From NCBI GenBank assembly GCA_900472575.1, contig UCIV01000032.1:1-46977 (forward strand): DNA of 46,977 nucleotides, given 5' to 3'. A program made the position numbers and the translations under genes. Shown here piece by piece: positions 36,201 to 44,634 of the stretch. Each line of letters begins with the position of its first letter. Position 1 is the stretch's first letter. The stretch comes from Hyphomicrobiales bacterium (GTDB lineage Bacteria; Pseudomonadota; Alphaproteobacteria; Rhizobiales; Rhizobiaceae). The notes under the pieces are model-generated. The model was not told where the DNA came from, made no database searches, and was given only the letters and a program-made list of their open reading frames with translations.

Positions 36201-36496
36201 ACGCCTACTTTCATTCGGAAGCCGAAAACATCAACTGCTTAATCAAGTTCGAAAGCGCGCGCATGGAGATCGTAGTTGCCGACAACGGAAAAGGAATGCC
36301 CCCTGAATCCGAAAAAATGCAACATTCGAGTCACTATGGCATTTCCGGAATTATGGAGCGTGCGGCAAACCTAGACGCCCAACTCTCTATCTCGAGCCAG
36401 CCGGGACAAGGAACAAAGGTTATTCTGGAAATGAACACGAGCGATTCCCGGCTTCGATCGATTTCTCGCAACCTGGTCGCTCACCATGTACGATAG
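33299..36496 (+). CDS. Beta-propeller histidine kinase (Reg_prop, Y_Y_Y, HisKA_3)
   Basis: 1065 aa from TTG 33299, chosen because a GGGGGCGAG site precedes it and a signal sequence follows (LVWALAIHIFISTLVGSPTRA); an ATG at 33134 would add 55 residues. The periplasmic part has about 13 propeller repeats of the form GxxWxGTxxGLxxFD, then a Y_Y_Y domain (RYRYRIAPLETDWHLL), one membrane helix (FFTLACFLAMVAIIAAY), and a NarX/DegS-type kinase: H-box RVARDLHDTLLQS (H853), EALRNAYFHS, DNGKGMP and GISGIMERA. It probably senses a periplasmic ligand such as a glycan or flavonoid. The NarL-type regulator at 39048 is the likely partner. A receiver gene follows 43 nt downstream. Confidence 0.95.
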   Translation: MRTVLSLIGLPRRLVWALAIHIFISTLVGSPTRAGETVPTATVLPEVITSRLIPKSDIQFTKLSLSQGLSQTRVGQIIQDDDGFMWLGAQHGINRFDGYTFQVFKHDRDDPDSLSGVYIYSTFKDRDGTIWIGTDQLLDAFDRKTGKFKHYVLDASTPTVLQISQDRSGFLWLATSQGLYRLNIATGDVKRFGQMAGNDDGLSTDDIKSTATDREGVFWVATGNGLEAFDPESGKVSRRIPLRIEAREFQFFEDSKGLFWILWGSGSGLALYDRASNTVKKISFSNSADGLMSGIYKMIETRDGDLWLVSMGAGLLRFNRADFTFDQYVNDPTDPQSLSENRVIEVFEDRQGNIWTGLHANPPNVFTPEPLPFQKVWPYSGHVNKLGETFVNAILEDRNGNVWMGTGGALTRVDPAGQLRSFDIAGNGASVEILSMVEGDDGVLWIGTIGTGLISFDPETGRTRTFRYERGRRDWISSDVVTRVFLDRQRILWLATWNGLNRLDTKTQTFKTYRADTSLNKELFSIDEDDRDNLWIGSRVGLVKFSKTTEEFEEFRHDPSDPTTISNNTTNNVFRARDGQLWIATHNGLNMFDPRTGKFRAYFEKDGLAGNAVSCTRQDSDGNLWISTNRGVSMMDPKTARFQNFTSADGLPGNDMGGWHACSSGQGGRMYFAGFPGAAAVDPGRIRSAAPSAKVLFTDVRVEDKSALYPLRDPDTGYTIRYDQNFAVSFSAFDFSNPAGVRYRYRIAPLETDWHLLPVALRTINFATLPTGTFKLVVEAATERGDWGGSGSLVIQVSPPWWSTWWFFTLACFLAMVAIIAAYKARMMQVETVYNARLEERLGERTRVARDLHDTLLQSFQGLIYRLEAVKNLLPAEPVKASEMLNVILLKSDDAIVEGRETIQSLRDPAKATADILRLVEEDAAELASLQPDGTRASFSLTVEGKLPRLPVEVRDELRQICREALRNAYFHSEAENINCLIKFESARMEIVVADNGKGMPPESEKMQHSSHYGISGIMERAANLDAQLSISSQPGQGTKVILEMNTSDSRLRSISRNLVAHHVR

Positions 36497-36539
36497 CGCT
36501 TGCGGCCTGTAGACAGGCGCATCGGTCCAATTCTGAGGA

Positions 36540-36923
36540 ATGCAAACACTGTCTCGTCCGCCAATCGCAATTGTCGAAGATGACCTTGCCGTAAGGCGGG
36601 CATATGCCGATCTATTCTGTTCTTACGACTGTGAAACCATCGCCTTCCCGACGGCCGAAGAGTTTCTCGAACATATCGCGGATCAGAAAGTGGCCTGCCT
36701 TATCCTGGACCAACGGCTGCCGGGGATGAGTGGTCTTGAGCTTCAGAGTTTGCTGCAGGAAAAAGATGTCGGCTTCAAAACCGTTTTCATAACATCACAG
36801 GATGACGACACCACGAGAAACAGGGCTATGGAGGCCGGTGCCGCGGCATTCTTCAGCAAGGGAAGCGACGTTGACGACATTATCGCCAGCGTGATGCATC
36901 TGTCGGGGTACCAGATCGACTAA
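36540..36923 (+). CDS. Single-domain response regulator (receiver only, FixJ-like)
   Basis: 127 aa, only a receiver domain. The acidic pair is in IVEDD, the phospho-acceptor is D57 (CLILDQRLPG), and K107 (FFSKGS) and a Thr/Ser in VFITSQ complete the site. The fold and the PTAEEFLEH and QRLPGMSGLEL pattern resemble FixJ-type receivers, but no output domain follows. It would shuttle phosphate or sequester a kinase. It lies 43 nt after the propeller kinase and converges with the PAS kinase whose HExxQP box typically pairs with FixJ-like receivers, so it may connect the two. Confidence 0.93.
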   Translation: MQTLSRPPIAIVEDDLAVRRAYADLFCSYDCETIAFPTAEEFLEHIADQKVACLILDQRLPGMSGLELQSLLQEKDVGFKTVFITSQDDDTTRNRAMEAGAAAFFSKGSDVDDIIASVMHLSGYQID

Positions 36924-36969
36924 GGCGGGGTGACCCGTTCCGGCAGCCCCCGTAGATCGGCTTTCCCGA

Positions 36970-38658
36970 TCAGATCGACGATGAGACCGAGGAACCAGCA
37001 GCATCGACCAAAGGGATCGAAAACGCCGCGACTGCGCCTCCGCCGTTTCTGTTGTTGAGAGTAAGTGTCCCGCCGAAGCCTTCGACAACGCTTTGGCACA
37101 CCGTCAAACCGAAGCCCAGCCGATTGGGTCTGGTGGAAAAGAACGGATCGAAGGCGAGCGGGAGGTGTTCCTCTTGTATGCCGGACCCGCGATCGGAAAC
37201 TGAAATCTTCAGTCCCGCCGCTAGAGGCAGCCGCGATATCGCTACAGATACTTCCGCGGACTTTCCCACTGCGTCTCCTGCCTCCACCGCGTTTAGCAAT
37301 AGAGCGCACAGAACCTGCTGCAATGCGACCGGGTCTGCCTCGATGAGGGGAAGATCGTCGTCCGCGGTTATCGCTATGGTCGCGTTCTTCAGGTCGAGTG
37401 GGCCGAGAACGAAATCACGTGATCGCGCGGCCAATTCCACGATGTCTACAGGCCGCCGGTCCAGTCGGCTCGGCCTGAGACTGTCTTTGGTTCTCGTTCC
37501 GATCTCGGTTAGGCGCTGGATGTTCCATCGAAGCCGGTCCATCACTTTAACGACTGCTTCCCCGCCACCAGATCCCAGCGCGACAAGTCTGTTGGCCGTG
37601 GCCAGATCAAGCGATATCGCATAGATGGGTTGGCTCATCTCGTGAACGAGCGACGTGGACAGGGCGGACGCACAGGCGATCCTGTTTGCCTTGGCAAGCT
37701 GCTGCCGGGCTGATCCGGCCTTTTCCGTGCGCTCATCGGAGCCTCGAGGATCGAATAACGAAACCCTGGCGACGCCATCGTCGGTGATCCAGAGCGAAAA
37801 AGGATATGAAATTACTTCGCCTTCGGCATCGACCAATTCCGCAATTCCGCATGTCGACGATAGACCGTTGATCAACGCGGCAAGGACAGCGAGTTCAACG
37901 TCTAGCCTCCGATGGTTATCGGTGCTTGCCCATCCGGAGAGTGTATCGAGAGTGCCGTTGTAACCTAGCGCCTGTGAACCACGATCGTTGGCCCGGCGGA
38001 TCCGTATTGCGTCCCTTATCTCGTCAGCGAGCGCGGGATTTAAGGCGAGACGCCCGGAAATATCGAACACAGCATGTTTTCTTAGCCTGTCGGGCATCGG
38101 CTGCGCGGACTTTATGTCAAACTCGACCCAGGCTGTCTCCCTTGGCTCGAACAGCGCCCTCAAGCGCTCGTCGCAGCAGGCGACCGTTTTCTCGCACTCG
38201 TCGGCAACGGTCTGAAGATCGAATTGTAGTCTCGAAATCGTTTCCCGATCTTCCACCTGGCTCTGGACGTCAACCAGGCTTCCGAACCATCTAAGGACCT
38301 CGCCCGTTTCGGGCGATCTCACCGATCGGCCGATCGATTCCATCCATCGGTACGAGCCGTCGTTCATACGTAGACGCGCATGCGCCGAATAGTTCGAGCT
38401 ACCGTTTTCGACCGCTCCGCGCCAGGCTTGGTACATCTTGGGCCTATCAGCCGGATGTATGGGATCAACCCAATTTTGATCGCGGATTGCCTCGAGACGC
38501 GGAATACCGAAGGTCTCGGTATATCTTTCGTTGAGAAACTCGCACCGGCCGTCAACGCTGGTGCCCCACAGTACATGCGGCAGCGCGTCGGCAAGTTCCT
38601 GGCGACGATCTACGGGATGAGATTTCAAGTCTGGCGGACCGCGACGTAGTTTGCGCAT
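36970..38658 (-). CDS. PAS-domain sensor histidine kinase
   Basis: 562 aa, soluble. A PAS domain spans about residues 20-130 (HVLWGTSVDGRCEFLNERYT, then SYRWMESIGRSV with a PAC motif). A middle region of about 190 residues is unrecognised. The kinase has an H-box STSLVHEMSQPIYAI (H339), N-box ALLLNAVEA (N456), SVSDRGSGI and FFSTRPNRLGFGLTV, which fit FixL/DctB-like HisKA_2-type kinases with the HExxQP form. No membrane helix is seen, so the PAS domain senses a cytoplasmic signal. It converges with the receiver gene by 46 nt and is divergent from the NarL-type regulator. Confidence 0.94.
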   Translation of the reverse strand: MRKLRRGPPDLKSHPVDRRQELADALPHVLWGTSVDGRCEFLNERYTETFGIPRLEAIRDQNWVDPIHPADRPKMYQAWRGAVENGSSNYSAHARLRMNDGSYRWMESIGRSVRSPETGEVLRWFGSLVDVQSQVEDRETISRLQFDLQTVADECEKTVACCDERLRALFEPRETAWVEFDIKSAQPMPDRLRKHAVFDISGRLALNPALADEIRDAIRIRRANDRGSQALGYNGTLDTLSGWASTDNHRRLDVELAVLAALINGLSSTCGIAELVDAEGEVISYPFSLWITDDGVARVSLFDPRGSDERTEKAGSARQQLAKANRIACASALSTSLVHEMSQPIYAISLDLATANRLVALGSGGGEAVVKVMDRLRWNIQRLTEIGTRTKDSLRPSRLDRRPVDIVELAARSRDFVLGPLDLKNATIAITADDDLPLIEADPVALQQVLCALLLNAVEAGDAVGKSAEVSVAISRLPLAAGLKISVSDRGSGIQEEHLPLAFDPFFSTRPNRLGFGLTVCQSVVEGFGGTLTLNNRNGGGAVAAFSIPLVDAAGSSVSSSI

Positions 38659-39047
38659 GAAGAAAATTCAGGGCTCCCCACCCAAGCCTCCGTTCCAAAC
38701 TTGAGCTAACACCGATGTTTCCCGGTTCGATACCTATCCATTGTGGTAGGTAAGCGCGTAAACGGTTTTCGCGAGATCACGCTCCGGAAACGTCGGGAGA
38801 AGTCAGCACCTCTTTCGAGGGTGGACAACATCGGCCTACGATCTACGATCGCCCGGTTTCTTGGCCCGGACCTTTTAGCGAGTTGCCCAGCGCGAGGACC
38901 GGATCAGATCGAAAGCCGTGCAGTGGATATTGTGGGAGTGGGAATAATGGCGTCACAAACTGGATCTCGGATTGCCGCCTACCCTATGGACAAATCCGAG
39001 ACTTTTTCGTTTCCGCGCCAGCTCGATCAGCACGGAAACTGACAGTC
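38659..39047. other. Intergenic stretch between divergent signalling genes
   Basis: About 390 nt lie between the PAS kinase and the NarL-type regulator, room for two divergent promoters. I see no gene or strong repeat. An open frame from 38743 has no protein-like features. Confidence 0.4.
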
Positions 39048-39674
39048 ATGGCATCGCGCCCCATACGTGTCATGACCGCCGACGATCATCTGCTAATCCG
39101 TGAAGGATTGGCGGCGTTGATCGCTGGGCATTCCGATATCGAGCTTGTCGGAGAGGCCGCGGATGGCGAACAGGCTATCAGACGCTATAGGGAACTCGAG
39201 CCTGACGTCATGCTTCTCGACCTCCAGCTTCCAAAGGTTCACGGCATTGATGTCCTAACGGAGATCCGAAAGGCATATCCGAATGCACGGGTCATCATCC
39301 TGACGACCTACGACTTCGAGCAGCTGGCGAGCAAGGCGATAGCGGCGGGGGCTCATGCCTATCTCCTCAAGTCATCCGTCAGGAAGGACCTAATAAATAC
39401 GATCCGATCGGTGGTAAGCGGCCGACGCCACGTCGACGCCAAGGTCGCGAATACGCTGGCGACGTATGCGGACGGCGAGTCCCTCACTACACGAGAGATA
39501 TCGGTCCTCGCCTTGGTCGCGGAGGGTAATTCCAACCGGGAGATCGGCCTGGTCTTGTCGATCACCGAAGAGACGGTGAAAGGTCACATCAAGAGCATAC
39601 TGAGCAAGCTTACGGCGAACGACCGGGCGCATGCCGTCGCGATCGGTCTCAAGCGTGGCATAATCAATCTCTGA
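39048..39674 (+). CDS. NarL/FixJ-type response regulator
   Basis: 208 aa. Receiver with the acidic patch TADDH, phospho-acceptor D58 (VMLLDLQLP) and K108 (YLLKSS), then a LuxR-type HTH (LTTREISVLALVAEGNSNRE, about 145-206). The NarL subfamily pairs with HisKA_3 kinases, so the propeller kinase at 33299 is a likely partner even though the PAS kinase is closer. It has a weak ribosome site. Target genes are unknown; the Mo hydroxylase cluster just downstream is a candidate. Confidence 0.94.
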   Translation: MASRPIRVMTADDHLLIREGLAALIAGHSDIELVGEAADGEQAIRRYRELEPDVMLLDLQLPKVHGIDVLTEIRKAYPNARVIILTTYDFEQLASKAIAAGAHAYLLKSSVRKDLINTIRSVVSGRRHVDAKVANTLATYADGESLTTREISVLALVAEGNSNREIGLVLSITEETVKGHIKSILSKLTANDRAHAVAIGLKRGIINL

Positions 39675-39738
39675 CGACCCTTGGGATCTCAGTCGTAAGA
39701 GACTTACGTTTCAGATAGTTGGATTGAAGAGTGAAGTT

Positions 39739-40158
39739 ATGGCGAGACTGGACTGGAACGAGTTCGTCGACTCGTACAAATTGGGTCACGGCGTTGGTAT
39801 TCGATCACTGGTGAAATTGAAAACCCTTGACGCTGACGGAAAAAAGCCCGCTCCGGTACGCTCTGTCCTCCTGAAAGCCGTTTCGGCAGCCGTCTCAAAC
39901 GACTGGTCCGTGACAAGCACGCCGTCAAAAACAAAAATGGGCAACAAGATCGTCTCCGGGACCGGCTACCACTTCATTTTCGAGACGACAGAGGACCAGG
40001 CAGCCGCTATCCAGGCGATCGGCGCTCAAGCCCATCAAACGGCATCCAAACCACAAAAACCCTTCGTCACATACAAGCATCTGGGCGATCTGACGCCTAT
40101 TGGCTACGAGCGGCTGGCAATGGCACTTTCAAAGTCAAAGCCGCCAAAAACCAAATAG
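39739..40158 (+). CDS. Conserved hypothetical protein
   Basis: 139 aa. The ATG at 39739 follows GAAGAG; a TTG at 39724 is an alternative. The protein is basic, with MARLDWNEFVDSYKLGHGVG, then SGTGYHFIFETTEDQAAAIQ and a Lys-rich tail. The FETTEDQAAAIQAIGAQAH stretch could be a nucleic-acid or dimer interface, but I recognise no family. It lies 64 nt after the NarL regulator, probably on the same transcript. Confidence 0.65.
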   Translation: MARLDWNEFVDSYKLGHGVGIRSLVKLKTLDADGKKPAPVRSVLLKAVSAAVSNDWSVTSTPSKTKMGNKIVSGTGYHFIFETTEDQAAAIQAIGAQAHQTASKPQKPFVTYKHLGDLTPIGYERLAMALSKSKPPKTK

Positions 40159-40223
40159 AATGCACCGCAGGGCGCCAATCTCAGTCAGTTCTCCCCGGTC
40201 GAAAAGACCGTAAAACGATTGAG

Positions 40224-40994
40224 CTAGGCGCTGTATCCGCCGTCCACGTTTAAAACACTTCCCGTGATGAATGCCGCTCCGGAGCCCGCGAGAAACATGA
40301 TAGCATCGGCCACTTCAGAGGGCTTTCCAAGCCTTCTTAATGCATTGGCGTCTCTCTCCGCCGCCAGCAATTCCTTGGAAAGCCCCTGATCAGCCGGGGA
40401 CTCGATCGCGCCGATCTGGACTACGTTCACCGTGATGCCCCGTGGGCCGAGGTCATGCGCCGCCCCTCTGCAGAAAGCTGCGACCGCAGAGCGTGTCGCC
40501 GCGAAATCGGCAAGCCCCGGTGTGCCGACCCGGTCGGCGAGGCTTGAGCCGAGGGCCACCACCCTTCCGCCGTCGCGCATCGACTTGGAAGCAGCTTTGA
40601 TTAGGGAAATCACGCTTCTGACATCGGTGGCCATCTGCTCGTCGAGCGCTTCCTCATCGACATCCTCGTCATCGATCTGGCCTTCCACGCGGCGAACCGT
40701 GTTGGCGACAAGTATGTCGATAGGGCCGAGCGCTGCGACCACGGCCCGCACAAGCTGCGCCGACTGAACGCCGTTAGGCGAGCCGGTGATCGGGAACCAG
40801 ACTGCCCGGCTGCCGTATGATCGCAGAGACTCCATGAAATGAGGTGCCGGTTCGGTTTCCAACGCAAGTGCCAGGTCCGTCCCGGCTCGAGCGAGCGCCT
40901 GAACGGTCGCCACGCCGATTTCAGTGCTTGCCCGCGTGACGAGCGCCACCCGTGAACTGCGGTCCCGGTGCGAATTAGGTTCTATCACGCTCAC
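40224..40994 (-). CDS. SDR-fold protein lacking catalytic residues
   Basis: 256 aa with a full SDR layout from VALVTRASTEIGVAT to GSVLNVDGGYSA. The cofactor motif TGxxxGIG has changed to TRASTEIG (two Gly lost), the NNAG position reads VANT, and the catalytic YxxxK reads FAATR (F164, R168). The Ser (S150 or S151) is kept. An ordinary reductase reaction is therefore unlikely; a binding or regulatory role, as in NmrA-like proteins, is more plausible. The start is a GTG at 40994 with a weak site. It is divergent from the AraC-type regulator that precedes the Mo hydroxylase genes. Confidence 0.85.
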   Translation of the reverse strand: MSVIEPNSHRDRSSRVALVTRASTEIGVATVQALARAGTDLALALETEPAPHFMESLRSYGSRAVWFPITGSPNGVQSAQLVRAVVAALGPIDILVANTVRRVEGQIDDEDVDEEALDEQMATDVRSVISLIKAASKSMRDGGRVVALGSSLADRVGTPGLADFAATRSAVAAFCRGAAHDLGPRGITVNVVQIGAIESPADQGLSKELLAAERDANALRRLGKPSEVADAIMFLAGSGAAFITGSVLNVDGGYSA

Positions 40995-41221
40995 GGGAGG
41001 CCTCGTAGGGTTTGCATTGATTTGCGTGAACTCAGTCCGAACGACCGGCAGGGTTCTTGTCTCGCAGTTACAGACCTGACGTTTGCGGTTATTGTAAAAT
41101 CCGGTCGTGACGTTGTTAGGTTTCGAGCCTTAACGGCATAACTTCTTTTTACATCCTATAACTCGATTTCACACACCCCAACACGGCAACCTCAATGCAT
41201 CGAAGCAGCGAGGACATCGCC

Positions 41222-41842
41222 ATGAACACCTCCCTTTCTCTCAATACAGTCCTGGACGGCGGCAGCGTTCCCAAAATCTGGCAAGCAGAAATAGACTTCC
41301 AGACGATTGAAGGGTGGCTCGACCGACAGAGCCTTGTTGACCGACGGCCTACCGCGGCGACGGCGACCACGGTGAAGGTTCCCTCTGGACTCAGCGAGTG
41401 GCAGCGGAAGAAGATCGTTCGCTATGTCGACGAAAACATCGACACGAAGCTCCGCGTCAGCGATCTCAGCGAGCAGGTCCGCCTCAGCGTAAGCAGGTTC
41501 TCGAAGGGCTTCAACGTGACCTTCGGCCGCCCGCCATACGATTACGTCCTGTCCCGGCGCATCGAGGCGGCGAAATACCTGATCGCGTCGAGCTCTGAAC
41601 CGCTCAGCCAGATCGCCCACGCCTGCGGCCTCAGCGATCAGGCGCATCTTTCCAAGGTCTTCAAGCGACTTGTCGGAACGACACCCCTCAAGTGGCGCAA
41701 GAACGCTTCGGTGTCCAAGACCAAGCAATGGGATTACCTCACCGCGGGAACCCGCGCGGAATCAGATCACGGCGCTGAGGTTTTGCATCGGTTACTAGGC
41801 CAGACGGCGCGCACCTCACTGGCGCACTGCCACGGTCGGTAA
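41222..41842 (+). CDS. Short AraC-family regulator
   Basis: 206 aa. The ATG at 41222 has a GAGGA site; an upstream ATG at 41195 is possible. The C-terminal part has both AraC helix-turn-helix units (DLSEQVRLSVSRFSKGFNVT; QIAHACGLSDQAHLSKVFKR, with the PLKWRK tail). The usual 150-residue ligand domain is absent; only about 65 unrecognised residues precede the DNA-binding part, as in MarA/SoxS-like activators. It sits 133 nt before the Mo hydroxylase genes on the same strand and is the obvious local regulator. Confidence 0.9.
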   Translation: MNTSLSLNTVLDGGSVPKIWQAEIDFQTIEGWLDRQSLVDRRPTAATATTVKVPSGLSEWQRKKIVRYVDENIDTKLRVSDLSEQVRLSVSRFSKGFNVTFGRPPYDYVLSRRIEAAKYLIASSSEPLSQIAHACGLSDQAHLSKVFKRLVGTTPLKWRKNASVSKTKQWDYLTAGTRAESDHGAEVLHRLLGQTARTSLAHCHGR

Positions 41843-41975
41843 CGACTGGGTTCGTCGGTGCAGGATTGTTCAATTATTCAGCCTCGAACTCGGTCACGGT
41901 GCGCGATGACGGTTTGACGACCCGGCGCGCCGGAATGCGGCGTATTCGCCCGGATGTCTTGGAGAAGAGGCTACA

Positions 41976-42425
41976 ATGAGAAAGCTGACCATCAACGGCC
42001 AAGTCTACGATGTCGACGTGCCGGACGATATGCCGCTCCTTTGGGTTCTGCGTGACGTGCTCGGCCTCACGGGGACGAAATATGGCTGCGGCATCGCCCA
42101 ATGCGGGGCATGCACGGTGCATCTCGGAGGCGTCGCGGTTCGTTCCTGCCAAACGACACTGGACATGATCGAGGACATGCCGATCACGACAATCGAGGGG
42201 GTCGGCGACACGCCGATCGGAGCCAAGGTCCAGGCCGCCTGGCTGGATAAGGAAGTCGTGCAGTGCGGATATTGCCAGTCCGGGCAGATCATGTCGGCAA
42301 CCGCTCTGCTAACCGACAACCCCAAGCCCACGGATACCGATATTGACGACGCAATGGCCGGAAACATCTGTCGCTGCGGCACATACGTCCGAATCCGCGA
42401 AGCAATTCATTCGGTCAACTTGTGA
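41976..42425 (+). CDS. Mo hydroxylase 2Fe-2S subunit (IorA/PaoA-like)
   Basis: 149 aa with two [2Fe-2S] sites: plant-type C38, C43, C46 and C58 (GCGIAQCGACTV), and the second site C97, C100, C132 and C134 (CGYCQSGQ; ICRCGTYVRI). This is the small subunit of xanthine-dehydrogenase-family enzymes without a FAD subunit, such as isoquinoline 1-oxidoreductase or periplasmic aldehyde oxidase. AGAGG lies 5 nt upstream of the ATG. Its gene ends 10 nt before the large subunit, which carries a Tat signal, so this subunit is probably exported piggyback. Confidence 0.95.
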   Translation: MRKLTINGQVYDVDVPDDMPLLWVLRDVLGLTGTKYGCGIAQCGACTVHLGGVAVRSCQTTLDMIEDMPITTIEGVGDTPIGAKVQAAWLDKEVVQCGYCQSGQIMSATALLTDNPKPTDTDIDDAMAGNICRCGTYVRIREAIHSVNL

Positions 42426-42435
42426 GGGCTTCGCT

Positions 42436-44583
42436 ATGATCAAGAACCTCGTATCTCGCAGGAATTTCCTCAGGGGAACCGCGCTTGCGACCGCCGGGCT
42501 GGTGCTGGCCGTCCAGCTCCCGGGGAACACCCGGCGCGCGTCCGCCGCAGTTGGCGAGCAGTCGAAATTCCTCCCAAACGCCTTCGTCAAGATTGACGAC
42601 GACGGCATCACGCTGATCATGCCGCACACGGAGGTCGGCCAGGGTATCTATACTTCGAGCGCCATGCTCATGGCGGAGGAACTTGAGGTCGATCTCGACC
42701 AGGTGAGGGTAGAAGCGGCGCCTCCAGATCTCAAAAAGTACATGGACCCCATCCTCTTCGACCAAGCGACGGGCGGTTCGACGTCCACACAGTCGGACTG
42801 GGTGCGCCTGAGGGAAGCGGGGGCATCCGCACGGATCATGCTCGTCGGAGCCGCGGCGACACGTTGGGGAGTCTCCGCGGACGAGTGCGCGGTCGAGAAA
42901 GGCGTCATCCATCACGGCCCATCCGGCCGCTCATTGAGCTACCTCGAAGTCGCTCCCGAGGCCGCTACCCGAGAGGTACCCAAACAGGCCGCCCTCAAGG
43001 AGCCGTCGCAGTTCAAGTTGATCGGCACTAGAGCAAAACGTCTCGACACCCCAGCCAAGGTTAATGGTTCGATGGTCTACGGGATCGACATCCGTCTGCC
43101 GGGGATGGCGTACGCGACGCTCGCGATCGCACCTGTGAAAGGCGGCCGGATCGCCAGCATGAACGAGGCGGCCGCACGTGCGGTCAAAGGCGTCCGCGAC
43201 ATTGTCCGAACGGATGATGCCGTGGCCGTCATCGGCGAACACATGTGGGCCGCAAAGCTCGGTGTCGATGCACTTGAGCTGAGCTGGGAAAGCGGGCCGA
43301 ACGCGTCGGTCTCGACCCATGCGATCATAGACGACATGCATGAGGCCTCGCTCAAGCCTGGGGTTGTCGTGCGAGACGACAACGGCGCGACGGAAGCCAT
43401 ACGGAAGGCCAAGACAAAGCTCGACGCGGTATACCGTTCGCCATTCTTGTCGCATTCACCGCTCGAACCAATGAACTGCACGCTGCACATCGAGGACGAC
43501 CGTGCGGAGTTGTGGGTCGGGACCCAGGTTCCGGTCCGGGCCCAGAAGGCCGTCGCCGAGGCTACCGGATTGCCTGCCGAAAAGGTGACCGTGAACAACC
43601 AGCTCATGGGGGGCGCTTTTGGTCGGCGTCTCGATATCGACACGATTGAGCAAGCGGCAAAGCTCCTGCGAAACATACGATATCCCGTCAAACTGGTCTG
43701 GACCCGCGAGCAGGACCTCACTCACGATTTCTTCCGACCGTACTATTACGACCGCGTATCGGCGGGACTGGACGACGCGGGCCGCCTTGTCGGACGGACC
43801 CACCGGGTAACGGGATCATCCGTCATGGCGCGGTGGGCACCTCCGGCTTTCAAAAACGGCATCGATCCGGACGCGCTCGATTGCGCGGCCGAAACCCCTT
43901 ATGACGAGACTTCCGTTTTCGCCGATTACGTCCGCCACGAGCCGGAGGGACTGACCACGGCCTGGTGGCGGGGCGTCGGTGCTACCCATAATCTCTTCGT
44001 GATGGAGAGCTTTGTAGACGAGATGGCGCACGCCACCGGGCAGGATCCCGTCGATTTCAGAAGAAAAATGCTGACCAGGAACCCGCGGGCACTGGCCGTA
44101 CTCGGGCTGGCTGCCGAAAAGGCCGGCTGGAACACTAAGCTTCCCAAGGGCCGTGGCCGTGGCGTAAATCTGCAGTTCGCATTCAACACCTACCTCGCGC
44201 ATATCCTAGAGATCGAGGTCGTCCCCGGCAAGCAGGTGAAGCTTCTGCGCTCCGTATTGGCCGTGGACTGCGGTATCGTCATCAACCCGGACACCGTCAG
44301 GGCGCAGATGGAAGGGGGTGTACTGTTTGGTCTCGGCACCGCGATGTTCAACGAGGTGACCTTCACCGGCGGAGCCGTGGACCAGAGCAACTTCGATAAT
44401 TATCGCATCCTGCGCATCAACGAAGCGCCGAAAGTAGAGGTCTACCAGGTCAAGAGCCTGGAGAAGCCCGGCGGCGTCGGCGAAGCGGGGACCGCCGCGG
44501 CGGCGGGCGCGCTGGCAAACGCGATATTTTCGGCGACCGGAAAACGCCTCAGATCGCTGCCCCTCTCACAAACCGCGGTGTGA
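42436..44583 (+). CDS. Mo hydroxylase molybdopterin subunit with Tat signal (IorB-like)
   Basis: 715 aa, the catalytic subunit of a xanthine-dehydrogenase-family Mo enzyme. The Tat signal SRRNFLRGTA with a hydrophobic stretch (ALATAGLVLAVQL) sends the folded complex to the periplasm. MGGAFGRR binds the pterin cofactor and the GGVGEAG segment near the C-terminus carries the catalytic Glu. Overall length and motifs match IorB and related aldehyde dehydrogenases that use a cytochrome c instead of FAD. The substrate is not determinable; N-heterocycles or aldehydes are typical. GAGGG precedes the ATG. The cytochrome partner is encoded at 23.7 kb. Confidence 0.95.
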   Translation: MIKNLVSRRNFLRGTALATAGLVLAVQLPGNTRRASAAVGEQSKFLPNAFVKIDDDGITLIMPHTEVGQGIYTSSAMLMAEELEVDLDQVRVEAAPPDLKKYMDPILFDQATGGSTSTQSDWVRLREAGASARIMLVGAAATRWGVSADECAVEKGVIHHGPSGRSLSYLEVAPEAATREVPKQAALKEPSQFKLIGTRAKRLDTPAKVNGSMVYGIDIRLPGMAYATLAIAPVKGGRIASMNEAAARAVKGVRDIVRTDDAVAVIGEHMWAAKLGVDALELSWESGPNASVSTHAIIDDMHEASLKPGVVVRDDNGATEAIRKAKTKLDAVYRSPFLSHSPLEPMNCTLHIEDDRAELWVGTQVPVRAQKAVAEATGLPAEKVTVNNQLMGGAFGRRLDIDTIEQAAKLLRNIRYPVKLVWTREQDLTHDFFRPYYYDRVSAGLDDAGRLVGRTHRVTGSSVMARWAPPAFKNGIDPDALDCAAETPYDETSVFADYVRHEPEGLTTAWWRGVGATHNLFVMESFVDEMAHATGQDPVDFRRKMLTRNPRALAVLGLAAEKAGWNTKLPKGRGRGVNLQFAFNTYLAHILEIEVVPGKQVKLLRSVLAVDCGIVINPDTVRAQMEGGVLFGLGTAMFNEVTFTGGAVDQSNFDNYRILRINEAPKVEVYQVKSLEKPGGVGEAGTAAAAGALANAIFSATGKRLRSLPLSQTAV

Positions 44584-44634
44584 GATCGCGGCCTGCCGAG
44601 CGGGCGGACGGCGGTGAAACCGACGGGAGATGAC

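Noticed and set aside
36955..36971. Hairpin gatcgg...ccgatc between the receiver and PAS kinase genes
   Set aside because: Short stem that runs into the stop of the kinase gene, with no U-tract in either direction; weak evidence for termination.
38743..39042. 99-codon frame upstream of the NarL-type regulator
   Set aside because: No ribosome site, no recognisable pattern, and it ends just before the regulator; more likely promoter DNA.
39694..39708. Small inverted repeat cgtaag...cttacg after the NarL-type regulator
   Set aside because: Six-bp stem with a 3-nt loop and no convincing U-tract; too weak to call a terminator.
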